DNA from: Branchiostoma floridae
Taxonomy: Eukaryota > Chordata > Leptocardii > Amphioxiformes > Branchiostomatidae
Length of the DNA: 31,150 nucleotides
Direction of reading: 5' to 3'
NCBI RefSeq assembly: GCF_000003815.2
Contig: NC_049990.1
Span: forward strand, 1,909,075-1,940,224
Below, piece by piece: positions 1-7,960 of the stretch; position 1 is the first letter of the stretch; each line of letters starts with the position of its first letter. The notes under the pieces were generated by a model that saw only the letters and a list, made by a program, of their open reading frames with translations, was not told the DNA's origin and did not search any database. A program made the position numbers and the translations under genes.

Positions 1-362
1 TGGGGTTGTATGTCCCAAGTGCCGGAAAGTTCCACACGTAGCCCCCCTTTTCTTTTCTGTATGTATATTCTATCATATATGGCCTCTCTAACTCCCCGTT
101 CAAACCAGCGGGCTTCGCGGTCTAGGATATCGGTTGATTGGAGGTTGAAGGAGTGTCCTTGGTCGTGTTCTAGGTGGTTGAAAATAGCAGAGTAGCTATT
201 GGCGCTGGGTTTGCAATGTTCTTTGTACCTTGCCTTTAGTGGCCGGCTAGTCTCACCAATGTATGTGTTGGTGCAGTTGGGTTCTTCACATTTGAGTCTG
301 TAGATTACATTGGCCTTAGTACCTTTCTGCGGTCTTTTAGCTCCTGCAACTAAAACAACAGG
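1..362 (-). mobile_element. Penelope-like element, 3' end with GIY-YIG endonuclease domain (partial, runs off window)
   Basis: On the minus strand the frame reads VIYRLKCEEPNC, then TYIGETSRPLKARYKEH, then ILDREARWFERGVREAIY, and is open to the window edge. This is the C-terminal GIY-YIG endonuclease of Penelope-like retroelements: a Cys pair just before the YIGET motif, a conserved Arg and EH after it, and a later Glu-rich REARWFERGVREA helix. In such elements this domain follows a reverse transcriptase, which would lie beyond the PLE's other side and is not here: upstream of the motif the PLE reading gives way at about 362 to the zinc-finger unit 3' flank (shared sequence begins at about 367). 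So the copy is 5' truncated, with its 3' end beyond position 1. An 8-base inverted repeat (AGCTCCTG / CAGGAGCT) sits at the boundary. Family assignment is from motifs only. Confidence 0.8.
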
Positions 363-453
363 AGCTGATGACAAGTAAATGAGAAATTTCTCACGTTTCT
401 CATGTAGTAACAAATTCAATGTGAAAGAAAAACTACATGCATGGTTCGAACTG

Positions 454-459
454 TTTATT
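454..459 (-). terminator. Poly(A) signal AATAAA of zinc-finger gene 1
   Basis: TTTATT on the plus strand inside a block (cgaactgtttatttgaaac) conserved at the same place in units 1, 2, 3 and 6. It implies a 3' UTR of about 1.06 kb for gene 1. Confidence 0.65.
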
Positions 460-1518
460 TGAAACAACTTTTTAACAAAATGGATCAATACAAACTACTA
501 AAATCAACAACGAAGATAGATATTAATAAGTAAAGTGAACTTATCCTACAACAGTATTAACACCTCTGTTGCTCTATCGTTCTATATAAAGTATCCCAAT
601 AAACAACAAATATAGTAACTAAAATGGAAAATAACTTGTCTTACAAAATTATAAACACCTCTTTAGGTCTACTGTTCTCCCATCTAAACTGCAAGTCTAA
701 AATCTATAACATTACGGAACATAGCTAGAGATACTATTCCTAGGAGAAAAGGAAAATAACACGTTCACCACTCTTTATCTTTAGACATTGACTTGCTACT
801 GTTTAATTAATGTCGATGAAGGTACAAAAACAATCTTCAATGTTAAGTTCTAGTTCTACTTTACAAATCAGTGATAGTTTCTAGCTTTGTTACAAAATAA
901 ATGTTACGTTCTATTTACAAAAGGCTACTTCATTAGCAAACTATGCACCTTTACAGGAATTGCAAAACAGCAAACTTCTACTTCTCCTTGTAAACATACC
1001 TCGCTAATGTATGTGAATATGTAAACAAATATACTAAAACATGTTAGTTCTAGTTAACTTCTAGTTTGCTACGAAACTACCAAAACAAGATCTACAATAG
1101 TTGACTTCTAGTTTGATATGAAACAGTTCTAACAACATCTACAATATTCCATCATAGCAGTTACAAAACAGGAATGAATCTAAATATAGTACACATGCAA
1201 CAAAACTGCCATCTTGGAAACTAAATTCTAGAATACAACGGGTAACTTAACTTCACCATTTACATGGGATCAAAATTAATGAATCCTACAACAGAAATGG
1301 CTGGCGTCTCAAAGACACGAACTGAACTTGCTTTACTGACAACATGTCAGTGCATGTAACTTTTCAGGGTCAACCGCTGAGTAAACTGTCAGATCTGATT
1401 CACTTCCCCACCTGCTGGCTACATTAGTACTCCTCACACCTGTCTCTCACCTGTGTGAGTCTTCCAGTGCAAATTACTGACTGAAATGCTAACTTAACTC
1501 CCTCACACTTGTTCAAGT
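460..1518 (-). other. 3' UTR of zinc-finger gene 1
   Basis: AT-rich sequence between the gene 1 stop and its AATAAA, with no protein-coding gene. It matches the corresponding stretch in units 2, 3 and 6 nearly throughout, so it is part of the duplicated unit. It holds several copies of a short motif around GTTCTAGTT (for example 846-857, 1046-1066), the same motif that is tandemly repeated in gene 5. The part next to the coding exon carries a decayed finger. Confidence 0.7.
1428..1515 (-). pseudogene. Vestigial C2H2 finger in gene 1 3' UTR
   Basis: Directly after the gene 1 stop the minus strand still reads KCEG then VKLAFQ in one frame, followed by a decayed helix, a THTGE-like linker and RCEEY. 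It matches the better preserved relic of unit 2 (5823-5936). It shows that an ancestral gene carried at least one more finger that now lies downstream of the stop. Confidence 0.6.
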
Positions 1519-2358
1519 TCATTTGTGAGTTTCCATGTGTTTCTTTAGTCTGTACTGCCGGCTGAACTGCTTGCTGCACTCCTCACACTTGTAGGGTTTC
1601 TCACCTGTGTGAGTCCGCATGTGAGTCTTCAGACTACCAAGCTCACTAAACTGCCTGCTGCACTCCTCACACCTGTAGGGTTTTTCCCCAGTGTGAGTCC
1701 GCATGTGCTTCTTCAGATCCCCGAGCTCGCTGAAGTGCCTGCTGCACTCCTCACACTTATAGGGTTTTTCACCTGTGTGAGTCCGCATGTGTGCCTTTAG
1801 ATGATGGAACAAAGTGAACTGCCTGCTGCACTCCTCACAACTGTAGGGTTTCTCACCTGTGTGAGTACGCATGTGAGCATTCAGATTACCAAGCTTACTG
1901 AACTGCCTGCTGCACTCCTCACACCTGTAAGGCTTCTCACCTGTGTGAGTTCGCATATGTTCCTCAAGATGACCAGGTTGACTGAACTGCCTGCTGCACT
2001 CTTCACACTTGTAGGGTTTCTCTCCTGTGTGAGTCCGCACGTGACTCTTCAGAGCACCCAGCTGACTGAACTGCCTGCTGCACTCCTCACACGTGTAGGG
2101 TTTCTCCCCTGTGTGAGTCCGCATGTGACTCTTCAGAGCACCCAGCTGACTGAACTGCCTGCTGCACTCCTCACACTTGTAGGGTTTCTCCCCTGTGTGA
2201 GTCCGCATGTGAGCCTTCAGATTACACAGCTTACCGAACTGCTTGTTGCACTCCTCACATCTGAAGCGTTTCTCCTCTCTGACAGATCGCTCAGAAGAAT
2301 CCCTTTTCGCCTTTCTGCTGACGTCACCCAAACTCTTGGCACTGCTTGTTGCCGACAT
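1519..2358 (-). CDS. C2H2 zinc-finger protein, 9 fingers (array gene 1)
   Basis: A 279-residue protein made of a 32-residue leader (MSATSS start, Ser-rich, basic SRKAKRDSS stretch) and nine CX2C-X12-HX3H fingers joined by TGEKPY linkers, ending METHK. Reading the contact positions -1, 2, 3, 6 of each helix gives KCNA, QGAS, QGAS, QGHE, KGNA, LHHA, EGDK, EGST, RYRK. Fingers 2 and 3 have identical contacts and nearly identical DNA, suggesting a recent one-finger duplication. The family role is sequence-specific DNA binding in the nucleus; the leader contains no KRAB, SCAN or BTB domain, so no repressor partner can be named. The ATG at 2358 lies 22 bases inside the exon that starts after the TCTCTACAG acceptor (exon start about 2380). 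The open frames on the opposite strand are periodic shadows of the fingers. Confidence 0.93.
   Translation of the reverse strand: MSATSSAKSLGDVSRKAKRDSSERSVREEKRFRCEECNKQFGKLCNLKAHMRTHTGEKPYKCEECSRQFSQLGALKSHMRTHTGEKPYTCEECSRQFSQLGALKSHVRTHTGEKPYKCEECSRQFSQPGHLEEHMRTHTGEKPYRCEECSRQFSKLGNLNAHMRTHTGEKPYSCEECSRQFTLFHHLKAHMRTHTGEKPYKCEECSRHFSELGDLKKHMRTHTGEKPYRCEECSRQFSELGSLKTHMRTHTGEKPYKCEECSKQFSRQYRLKKHMETHK
2319..2326. promoter_or_regulatory. CRE palindrome TGACGTCA inside the coding leader (gene 1)
   Basis: The Gly-Asp-Val codons of the leader form the exact cAMP-response-element palindrome. The same octamer occurs at the homologous codons of genes 2 (6921-6928), 3 (13760-13767), 4 (19171-19178) and 6 (27672-27679); gene 5 has TGACGTTA (24005-24012). 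Binding-site function is inference; simple coding homology also explains it. Confidence 0.3.
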
Positions 2359-2879
2359 CCTCCTAGATCTGTTGAGCTTTCTGTAGAGACAATAGGAATG
2401 GTCATGTTAGAAATGTTTCATCCATAGCTGTTTTGTCCCCAAGGCATAAAATTTTCAGTAAGGCGTGGTGAGGGGCGGAAGTAAGGTTTGTCTTTGCCAC
2501 AGGAGCAAAATTTTCTTAGAAAAAAAGGCAACGAAAAGAATTCTCCCTCGTAAGCTCCAAGAGGGCCGGTTACACTCCTCCAGTCAGTCAGTATGTATAG
2601 AATACAACACGGTGTATTCCGTATAACCCTAGGTATCAGCCCGACCCGCGACGCCGTGTTATATTTTATGTATCATGGCAACCTGAGAAAACACATATTT
2701 TGATTAAAAATACACCAGAAGTTGAGAAAATTTGCTGCTCTCGAACAAAAACTGCTGCAACTGCAATGTTCCGACGTCCGACTTAGGTATTCGAATTTTC
2801 GACCGCGCTACACTCGGCGTGTTCAGATCTAGAGTATTTCAAATTATTCGATGGGAACGTGTGTGATGCAACTTCGAAG

Positions 2880-3010
2880 TGGCCTCCATAGCAGGCTCTC
2901 TATGGCCTTTTTTGCCTCATAGTACACTTTTGCTGGCCATTTCTTTTTGTACTGGGTCGCTGGCGTTTTCTGACTGCCGGCGCAATAGAGAGCCTGCTAT
3001 ATGGAGGCTA
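2880..3010. mobile_element. 131-bp MITE with 9-bp target duplication
   Basis: The ends are inverted copies (TGGCCTCCATAGCAGG at the left; the right end reads CCTGCTATATGGAGGCTA), imperfect by a 2-base indel and reaching about 28 bases in. The element is flanked by identical 9-base direct repeats ACTTCGAAG at 2871-2879 and 3011-3019. There is no coding capacity. The 9-bp duplication fits Mutator-like or related cut-and-paste elements; the superfamily is not assigned. Confidence 0.8.
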
Positions 3011-3022
3011 ACTTCGAAGCCT

Positions 3023-3046
3023 GTGTGATACGGCTTTGTATCACAC
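3023..3046. repeat. Perfect hairpin GTGTGATAC-6-GTATCACAC
   Basis: Nine-base perfect inverted repeat with a six-base loop (GGCTTT), a few bases from the MITE target duplication. No flanking features suggest a function. Confidence 0.55.
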
Positions 3047-4094
3047 GGTCCGGAACACCCGTATCGAACGATTTCGCGTCACATGTATGATATAAAAGAT
3101 ATTATCGCATCTGCTTTAAGAATACCGAATTCGGACAGTAATCAAGGCAAATAACAGCAATGGGGGGGGGGGGCGAAATGACTGGTCTGGCGCTTTGGAT
3201 ATGCATTTGTACAATGTAGCGGACTTTCTTCGCGTTTTTATTTTTAAAAAGGTATTCAATCTGATTAACGTACGCGAAAGAAACTGAAACTGCGCAATTG
3301 TTTACGAGCATGACAATAGGATAAACACAAAGTTGGCGATTTCTGACGCTACACGCCGTACCCCTTCCTACAGTACAGTGAAAACAAAGAAATGGAGATT
3401 CTCCCGAATTTGTAGCAATTTCTCGGTAAAATGTGTGAAATTACTCGGTCAAACTTCACCAAAAACGGATTTTGGATTTTTTGTTTGTTACAGAAATTAC
3501 AAGTTGTCCCCGAATGTGCAAAGAGAAAACTCTAAATTTGAAAACACACCCAAGCATCAGTTACTGAACCTCCCCGTAAAATGTGGAACACGCTATAATG
3601 AACACCAGGTGTCAGAAACGGCTGGAAGATTTCGGTCCAGGGGCGGACGTACATGTATCAACTGCGGTCTGTATACCGGTAAAACAGTTCAAACTATTAT
3701 CAACAAAAGAATCATAAAAGAATGATCATCTATAAACCCTTAGACGGCCTCAAAATTTGTTTACCTTGTCTTCAACCTTTCTCCTTGATCCTTGCTTAAA
3801 GAAATCACCTATAAACCCCTCAAGGGCCCAAGAATTTTGTTTACGTTATTTTCCGTCTTCTTATTCGCATAAACATTGATGGAAAATTTCACCCAAATTT
3901 TCAGTTGCGAAAAACAGCAAAGCGCTTCAAAGAAACGTGTGTATCAATTCCTTCTGCAGACTTTGGTCCATTTTTTAGCACCCACAGAAGACAGTTGACG
4001 GGACCCCTACCAAAATCACGACACGCTTCAAATTATTCAGTTTTCTGTCAGATCTACAGACATTTTAGAGTCAAAACAGAACCGATCGTCTTAC

Positions 4095-4330
4095 CTGAAC
4101 AAACTTGAACCCTAGTCTTGCACAGAAACACCAGTAGGTTGTCTCTAAAGCCGCGAAAGTTGTGTTTTTTGCTTCGGAAGGACGGGAACTTTTCCGGACC
4201 CTGTCGACCTCGCCACTTCGAGTAAACAGGAAGCCGCGGTGGCGATGACCCGGAAGTATTCTCCTGTCAGGGGTCAGACACCCTCTCCTGATTACTCAAC
4301 GGTTGTCGCGATATGTGGCAGGGACTGTCA
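4095..4330 (-). promoter_or_regulatory. Noncoding exon 1 and promoter of gene 1
   Basis: The exon ends in GTTCAG before GTAAG (last exon base 4095). The roughly 100 bases upstream contain no ATG, and the frame that would join the coding exon has a TAG, so exon 1 is 5' UTR. An exact ETS/GABP-type motif ACCCGGAAGT lies at 4248-4257 (plus strand), with a CAGGAAG half-site near 4228, and a TCGCGA core near 4307. The motif and donor recur with the same spacing in all six units. No TATA box is evident. The transcription start is not resolved. Confidence 0.6.
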
Positions 4331-4940
4331 TTCTCGGACTGTTCAGCCACAGTCGATGTTGTAGGGCTGATATTAATTAGGATTTTATAATGGTCAATAT
4401 TGACCGAAGGAGGCCATATGTCGCGATATTGCATTTTTCAAGCAGAGGTTCGGCTCAACTGTTTTTGACGTATTCCTAGGCGTTTTTTGTTAGGTTTTCT
4501 ATTTTGTCCCCCCTTTCTTTGTGTCCTGAAAATAATATTTTTTCCCATGATCAAAGCCGGAGCCAAACCTCTGCTTAGCTGAATGCAGAGCCCACTGTAT
4601 TACTCTAATAATTGTTGTAGCGTGGACGCACATTAAAGATTCTAGCCACACACCGGCTCTGTGATATCGGGTATTGGCTGGACCATGGTACAGAGATTGT
4701 TTGTCTTTATTTAACACTGAAACTCAAAGTCATTGGATGCCGATTATCTAATCATTTTAGTTTCCCAATACCACGTCAAACACACTGCAGCAGGACCTCC
4801 GGTCTTGGTATCTCGTTTGCCAAATACCCCATGTTCTTTTGGTTGGAATCTTTGGTTGGGTCATAAGTAGATGTGAATTTCCCATATTTCTCATGTACTT
4901 ATAAATTCCAGGTGAAATAAAAACTACATGCATGGTTTCA
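4331..4940. other. Intergenic spacer between gene 1 promoter and gene 2 poly(A) site (type A)
   Basis: About 600 bases with no gene. It is of the type shared by units 1-3 and contains an inverted-repeat element (4440-4576) and the conserved block around 4610-4670 (tctaataattgttgtagcg and caccggctctgtgatatcg). Confidence 0.6.
4440..4576. mobile_element. Short inverted-repeat element, unit 1 spacer
   Basis: AAGCAGAGGTTCGGCTC at 4440-4456 is answered by its near-perfect inverse GAGCCAAACCTCTGCTT at 4560-4576, bounding 137 bases. Homologous copies sit at 11025-11162 (unit 2) and, with a damaged left end, about 15779-15901 (unit 3). Units 4-6 lack it at the matching point. The AAGCAGAGGTT core resembles the termini of the elements in the gene 6 intron. 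Confidence 0.6.
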
Positions 4941-4944
4941 ACTA

Positions 4945-4950
4945 TTTATT
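4945..4950 (-). terminator. Poly(A) signal AATAAA of gene 2
   Basis: TTTATT on plus in the conserved ctatttatttgaaac context; defines the 3' end of gene 2. Confidence 0.65.
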
Positions 4951-5822
4951 TGAAACAACTTTTAACAAAACTGGCGTAACTTTTAACAAAATGGATCAAT
5001 ACAAACTATTGAAATCAACAACAAAGATAAATATTAATAAGAAGTAAAGTGAACTTAATAATAAGTAAAGTGAACTTATACTACAAGACTATTAACACCT
5101 CTATTGGTCTACTGTTTTCCCATCTAACTGCAAGTCTAAAATCTAAAAAGTTACGGAACATAGCTAGAGATACTATTCCTAGGAGAAAAGGAAAATAAAA
5201 GTTCACTAATCTGCTTCTTTAGACATTGACTTAGTACTGTTCATTAAATGTCGATGAAGGTACAAAAACAATCTTCAATGTTACGTTCTAGTTCTACCTT
5301 ACAAATAAGTGTTAATTACTACATTAGTTACAAAGTAAATGTTACGTTCTATTAACAACAAAAAAACTATGTTAAGTTCTACTCCGTGAGCAATCCATCA
5401 AACACGATCTACTGTGTACCTTTAAAGGAATTGCAAAACAGCAAACAAAATTACACTTTTTTCCTTGTAGACATACCTCACAACTGTATGTGAATATGTA
5501 AATACAGATACCAAAACGAGCTAGTTGCAATTAACTTAAAGTTTGCTACGAAACAATAAAAAAGGTCTACAAAATTCCATAGAAGTTACGAAACAGGAAA
5601 TGAACTTGAACATGATACACATCCAACAAAACTTACATCTTGGAAACCAAATGATAGAATACTATGGCTAACTGAACTGAACCACATAACAGGAAAGGCT
5701 GGCGCCTCAAAAAACACGAGCTGAATGGACTACGTGTCAGTGCATGTAACTTTTCAGGTCCAACGGTTGAACCGCTGACAAAACTGTCGGATCTGATTCA
5801 GTTTCCCACCTGCTGGCTTTAT

Positions 5823-5936
5823 TAGTACTCCTCACACCTGTTTCTCACCAGTGTGAGTAACCTTGTGCCTGCTAAGATGGCCAAGCTGAATGAAATGCTA
5901 ACTTAGCTCCCTCAAACTTGTACAAGATCATTTGTG
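5823..5936 (-). pseudogene. Vestigial C2H2 finger in gene 2 3' UTR
   Basis: The minus strand reads HFIQLGHLSRHKVTHTGEK then QV and a stop: an intact finger helix with both His and the linker. Its Cys half (KFEGAKLAF) is in another frame and has lost Cys residues. It is the best preserved of the downstream relics. Confidence 0.65.
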
Positions 5937-6024
5937 AGTTTCCATGTGTTTCTTTAGACTGTACTGCCGACTGAAAAGATGTAAGGATGCCGACATACTG
6001 CCGACTAAACTGCCTGTCACACCT
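5937..6024 (-). pseudogene. Broken eleventh finger of gene 2
   Basis: After GEKP the usual TAC codon is TAA. The next codons still give RCDRQFSRQ, showing a 9-base in-frame loss that removed the second Cys. About 30 bases are then inserted with a partial repeat of the SRQY region (the CGGCAGTA motif occurs twice), shifting frame before the normal KKHMETHK end. The gene was thus shortened by at least three lesions. Confidence 0.7.
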
Positions 6025-6960
6025 TTAGGGTTTCTCCCCTGTGTGAGTCCGCATGTGTTTCTTAAGATTACCAAGCTCATTGAACTGCCTGCTGCACTCC
6101 TCACACTTGTAGGGTTTCTCCCCTGTGTGAGTACGAATGTGTCTTTTCAGAGCACCTAGCTCACTGAACTGCCTGCTGCACTCCTCACACTTGTACGGTT
6201 TCTCCCCTGTGTGAGTCCGCATGTGAGTCTTCAGAGCACCCAGCTCATTGAACTGCCTGCTGCACTTCTCACAATTGTAGGGTTTCTCACCTGTGTGAGT
6301 CCGCATGTGTTTCTTCAGATTACACAGCTGACTAAACTGCCTGCTGCACTCCTCACACCTGTAGGGTTTCTCCGCTGTGTGAGTGCGCATGTGACTTTTC
6401 AGACTCCCAGGCTGACTGAACTGCCTGCTGCACTCCTCACACTTGTAGGGCTTCTCCCCTGTGTGAGTCCGTTTGTGTGTCTTCAGCTGAATCAGCTCTC
6501 TGAACCTCATGCTGCACTCCTCACACCTGTAGGGCTTCTCCCCTGTGTGAGTCCGTATGTGACTCTTCAGATGCTCAAGTTGACTGAACTGCCTAATGCA
6601 CTCCTCACACCTGTAGGGTTTCTCCCCTGTGTGAGTTCGCATGTGTTTCTTCAAAACACCCCGCTGACGAAACTGCTTGCTGCACTCCTCACACCTGTAG
6701 GGTTTCTCACCTGTGTGAGTTCGCATGTGAGTCTTCAGATGTCCCAGCTGACTAAACTGCCTGTTGCACTCCTCACACTGGTAAGGTTTCTCCCCTGTGT
6801 GAGTCCGCATATGCCTCCTTAGATCATCCAGCCGACTGAACTGCTTGCTGCACTCCTCACACCTGTGGCATTTCTCCTCTTTGGTAGATCGCACAGAAGA
6901 ATCCCTTTTCACCTTTCTCCTGACGTCACCCAAACTCTGGACACTGCTTGTTGTTGACAT
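6025..6960 (-). CDS. C2H2 zinc-finger protein, 10 fingers (array gene 2)
   Basis: A 311-residue protein: leader (MSTTSS, RRKVKRDSS, ending STKEEKCH) plus ten complete fingers, ending abruptly at the linker GEKP because the following TAC codon is TAA. Contacts (-1, 2, 3, 6): RDDR, QGHT, QGVK, QEHS, EIQT, QGSS, QCNK, EGAT, EGAR, EGNK. Finger 5 is unusual ([17 protein letters not shown]) and recurs in gene 6; the linker after finger 6 is TAEKPY. Leader and fingers 1, 2, 4, 5 and 7 match gene 6 closely although the two are 20 kb apart. ATG at 6960, 22 bases after the acceptor (exon begins 6982). Role as a DNA-binding protein is from the family; the target is unknown. Confidence 0.92.
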   Translation of the reverse strand: MSTTSSVQSLGDVRRKVKRDSSVRSTKEEKCHRCEECSKQFSRLDDLRRHMRTHTGEKPYQCEECNRQFSQLGHLKTHMRTHTGEKPYRCEECSKQFRQRGVLKKHMRTHTGEKPYRCEECIRQFSQLEHLKSHIRTHTGEKPYRCEECSMRFRELIQLKTHKRTHTGEKPYKCEECSRQFSQPGSLKSHMRTHTAEKPYRCEECSRQFSQLCNLKKHMRTHTGEKPYNCEKCSRQFNELGALKTHMRTHTGEKPYKCEECSRQFSELGALKRHIRTHTGEKPYKCEECSRQFNELGNLKKHMRTHTGEKP

Positions 6961-7017
6961 CCTCTTAGATCTAGTGCAACTTCTGTAGAGACAACAGGAA
7001 CGATCAAGTTAGAAATG

Positions 7018-7381
7018 ATTCTTGAAATAGTTGAACTGTAATTTCCAACACCAAAATTGGACTCAACCAAATTTTTGACTGCACAGCATCAGTCTTTGTC
7101 AAGGAATGAACAATGAACAAGCCATCTACATCAGAGCTTTACAACCATCCCCGAACAGAGACGATGGGCGCCATAGACTTCCTTCAACCTATAATCCACT
7201 GCTTACTGAGTCACGTGTTCTATCTGCATAACGTGACGTCACGACAGCAGTGGATTGTTCATTCCTTGACAAAGACTTGTGCTGTGCAGTCGAAAATTTG
7301 GGTGAGTCCAATTTTGGTGTTGGAAATTACAGTTCAACTATTTCAAGAATGACTTCTACCAACACAGATGAACTTTCAAGA
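7018..7381. mobile_element. Foldback MITE with ~97-bp inverted ends
   Basis: Bases 7018-7114 (from ATTCTTGAAATAGTTG) are repeated in inverse at about 7254-7350 (ending CAACTATTTCAAGAAT), nearly perfectly. The insertion is flanked by a 13-base direct repeat CAAGTTAGAAATG (7005-7017 and 7382-7394) which occurs once at this point in gene 1, so it is likely the target duplication or deletion scar. About 31 extra bases follow the right inverted end. The centre carries the palindrome GTGACGTCAC. The small open frames here are not genes. Confidence 0.8.
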
Positions 7382-7960
7382 CAAGTTAGAAATGTTTCAT
7401 CCGTAGCTATTTGGTCCGCAAATGACCGCAATGCATAAATTTTTCCGTAAGGCGTGGTGAGGGGCGAAAGTGTGGTTTATCTTTAGCACAGTAGCACAAT
7501 TTTCATGGAAAATGGAAGCAACGAAAAGAATTCTGCCTCGTGATCTCCAAGAGGGAAGTGGGAAATGCATACTCCTAGGCCGGCTACACTTCTTCAGCAT
7601 ATCACACCATAAAATCTGCGTGGAGATTACCAAATTCCGACAGAAATAACAGCAAATCACAGCAAACGCAGCTCAAATGCACTGGCAAGAACATGGCCTG
7701 ACGCTTTGGATATACAGTAATATACATTAGCCAACTAATTGCAATTCGTCATATCGCATACTTCGGGGATCTGCATGAAATTCTGAAATGTAGCAGTCTG
7801 ACGCTTTAGATAGATACTATTATACAATGTAGCGGTCTTTCTTCACGTTTTTATTTTAAAAAGGGGTTTTAATCGACTTAACGTATGCGAACGAAACATC
7901 TATTTTGTTTACGAGCATAACAATAGGATAAACACAAAGCAGGGTGATTTCTGATGCTAC

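Larger units (their letters stand above)
2381..4094 (-). other. Intron of gene 1 (donor 4094, acceptor 2381-2382)
   Basis: The minus strand has the donor TTCAG|GTAAG at 4095/4094 and the acceptor CTCTACAG ending at 2381, giving a 1714-base intron. Paralogous blocks (about 2440-2590 and 3110-4094) are shared with other units; 2590-3110 is specific to this unit and contains a MITE, a perfect small hairpin and a run of 12 G at 3162-3173. No coding exon is seen inside. Confidence 0.75.
4951..6024 (-). other. 3' UTR of gene 2
   Basis: AT-rich 1.07 kb between stop and poly(A) signal. Its closest match in the window is the gene 6 3' UTR (for example the block around 5380-5440 against 26460-26520), which is one line of evidence for exchange between units 2 and 6. 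Confidence 0.65.

Noticed and set aside
10-195. 61-codon plus-strand frame at the left edge
   Set aside because: Antisense to the GIY-YIG domain, which has recognisable motifs on minus.
1609-2427. Long plus-strand open frames rich in MSPHVSLQ / [10 protein letters not shown] over each finger exon (also 6211-6822, 12882-13577, 18470-18913, 23547-23915, 27046-27405)
   Set aside because: They are antisense shadows of the 84-base finger repeat; their own periodicity copies the finger framework and no independent gene signal is present.
3333-3725. 130-codon plus-strand frame in gene 1 intron (and similar ones at 10119-10433, 14761-14984)
   Set aside because: Lies in paralogous intron sequence where the frame is not maintained between units; no domain.
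7113-7438. Small frames in gene 2 intron
   Set aside because: Span the arms and centre of the foldback element and are not real genes.
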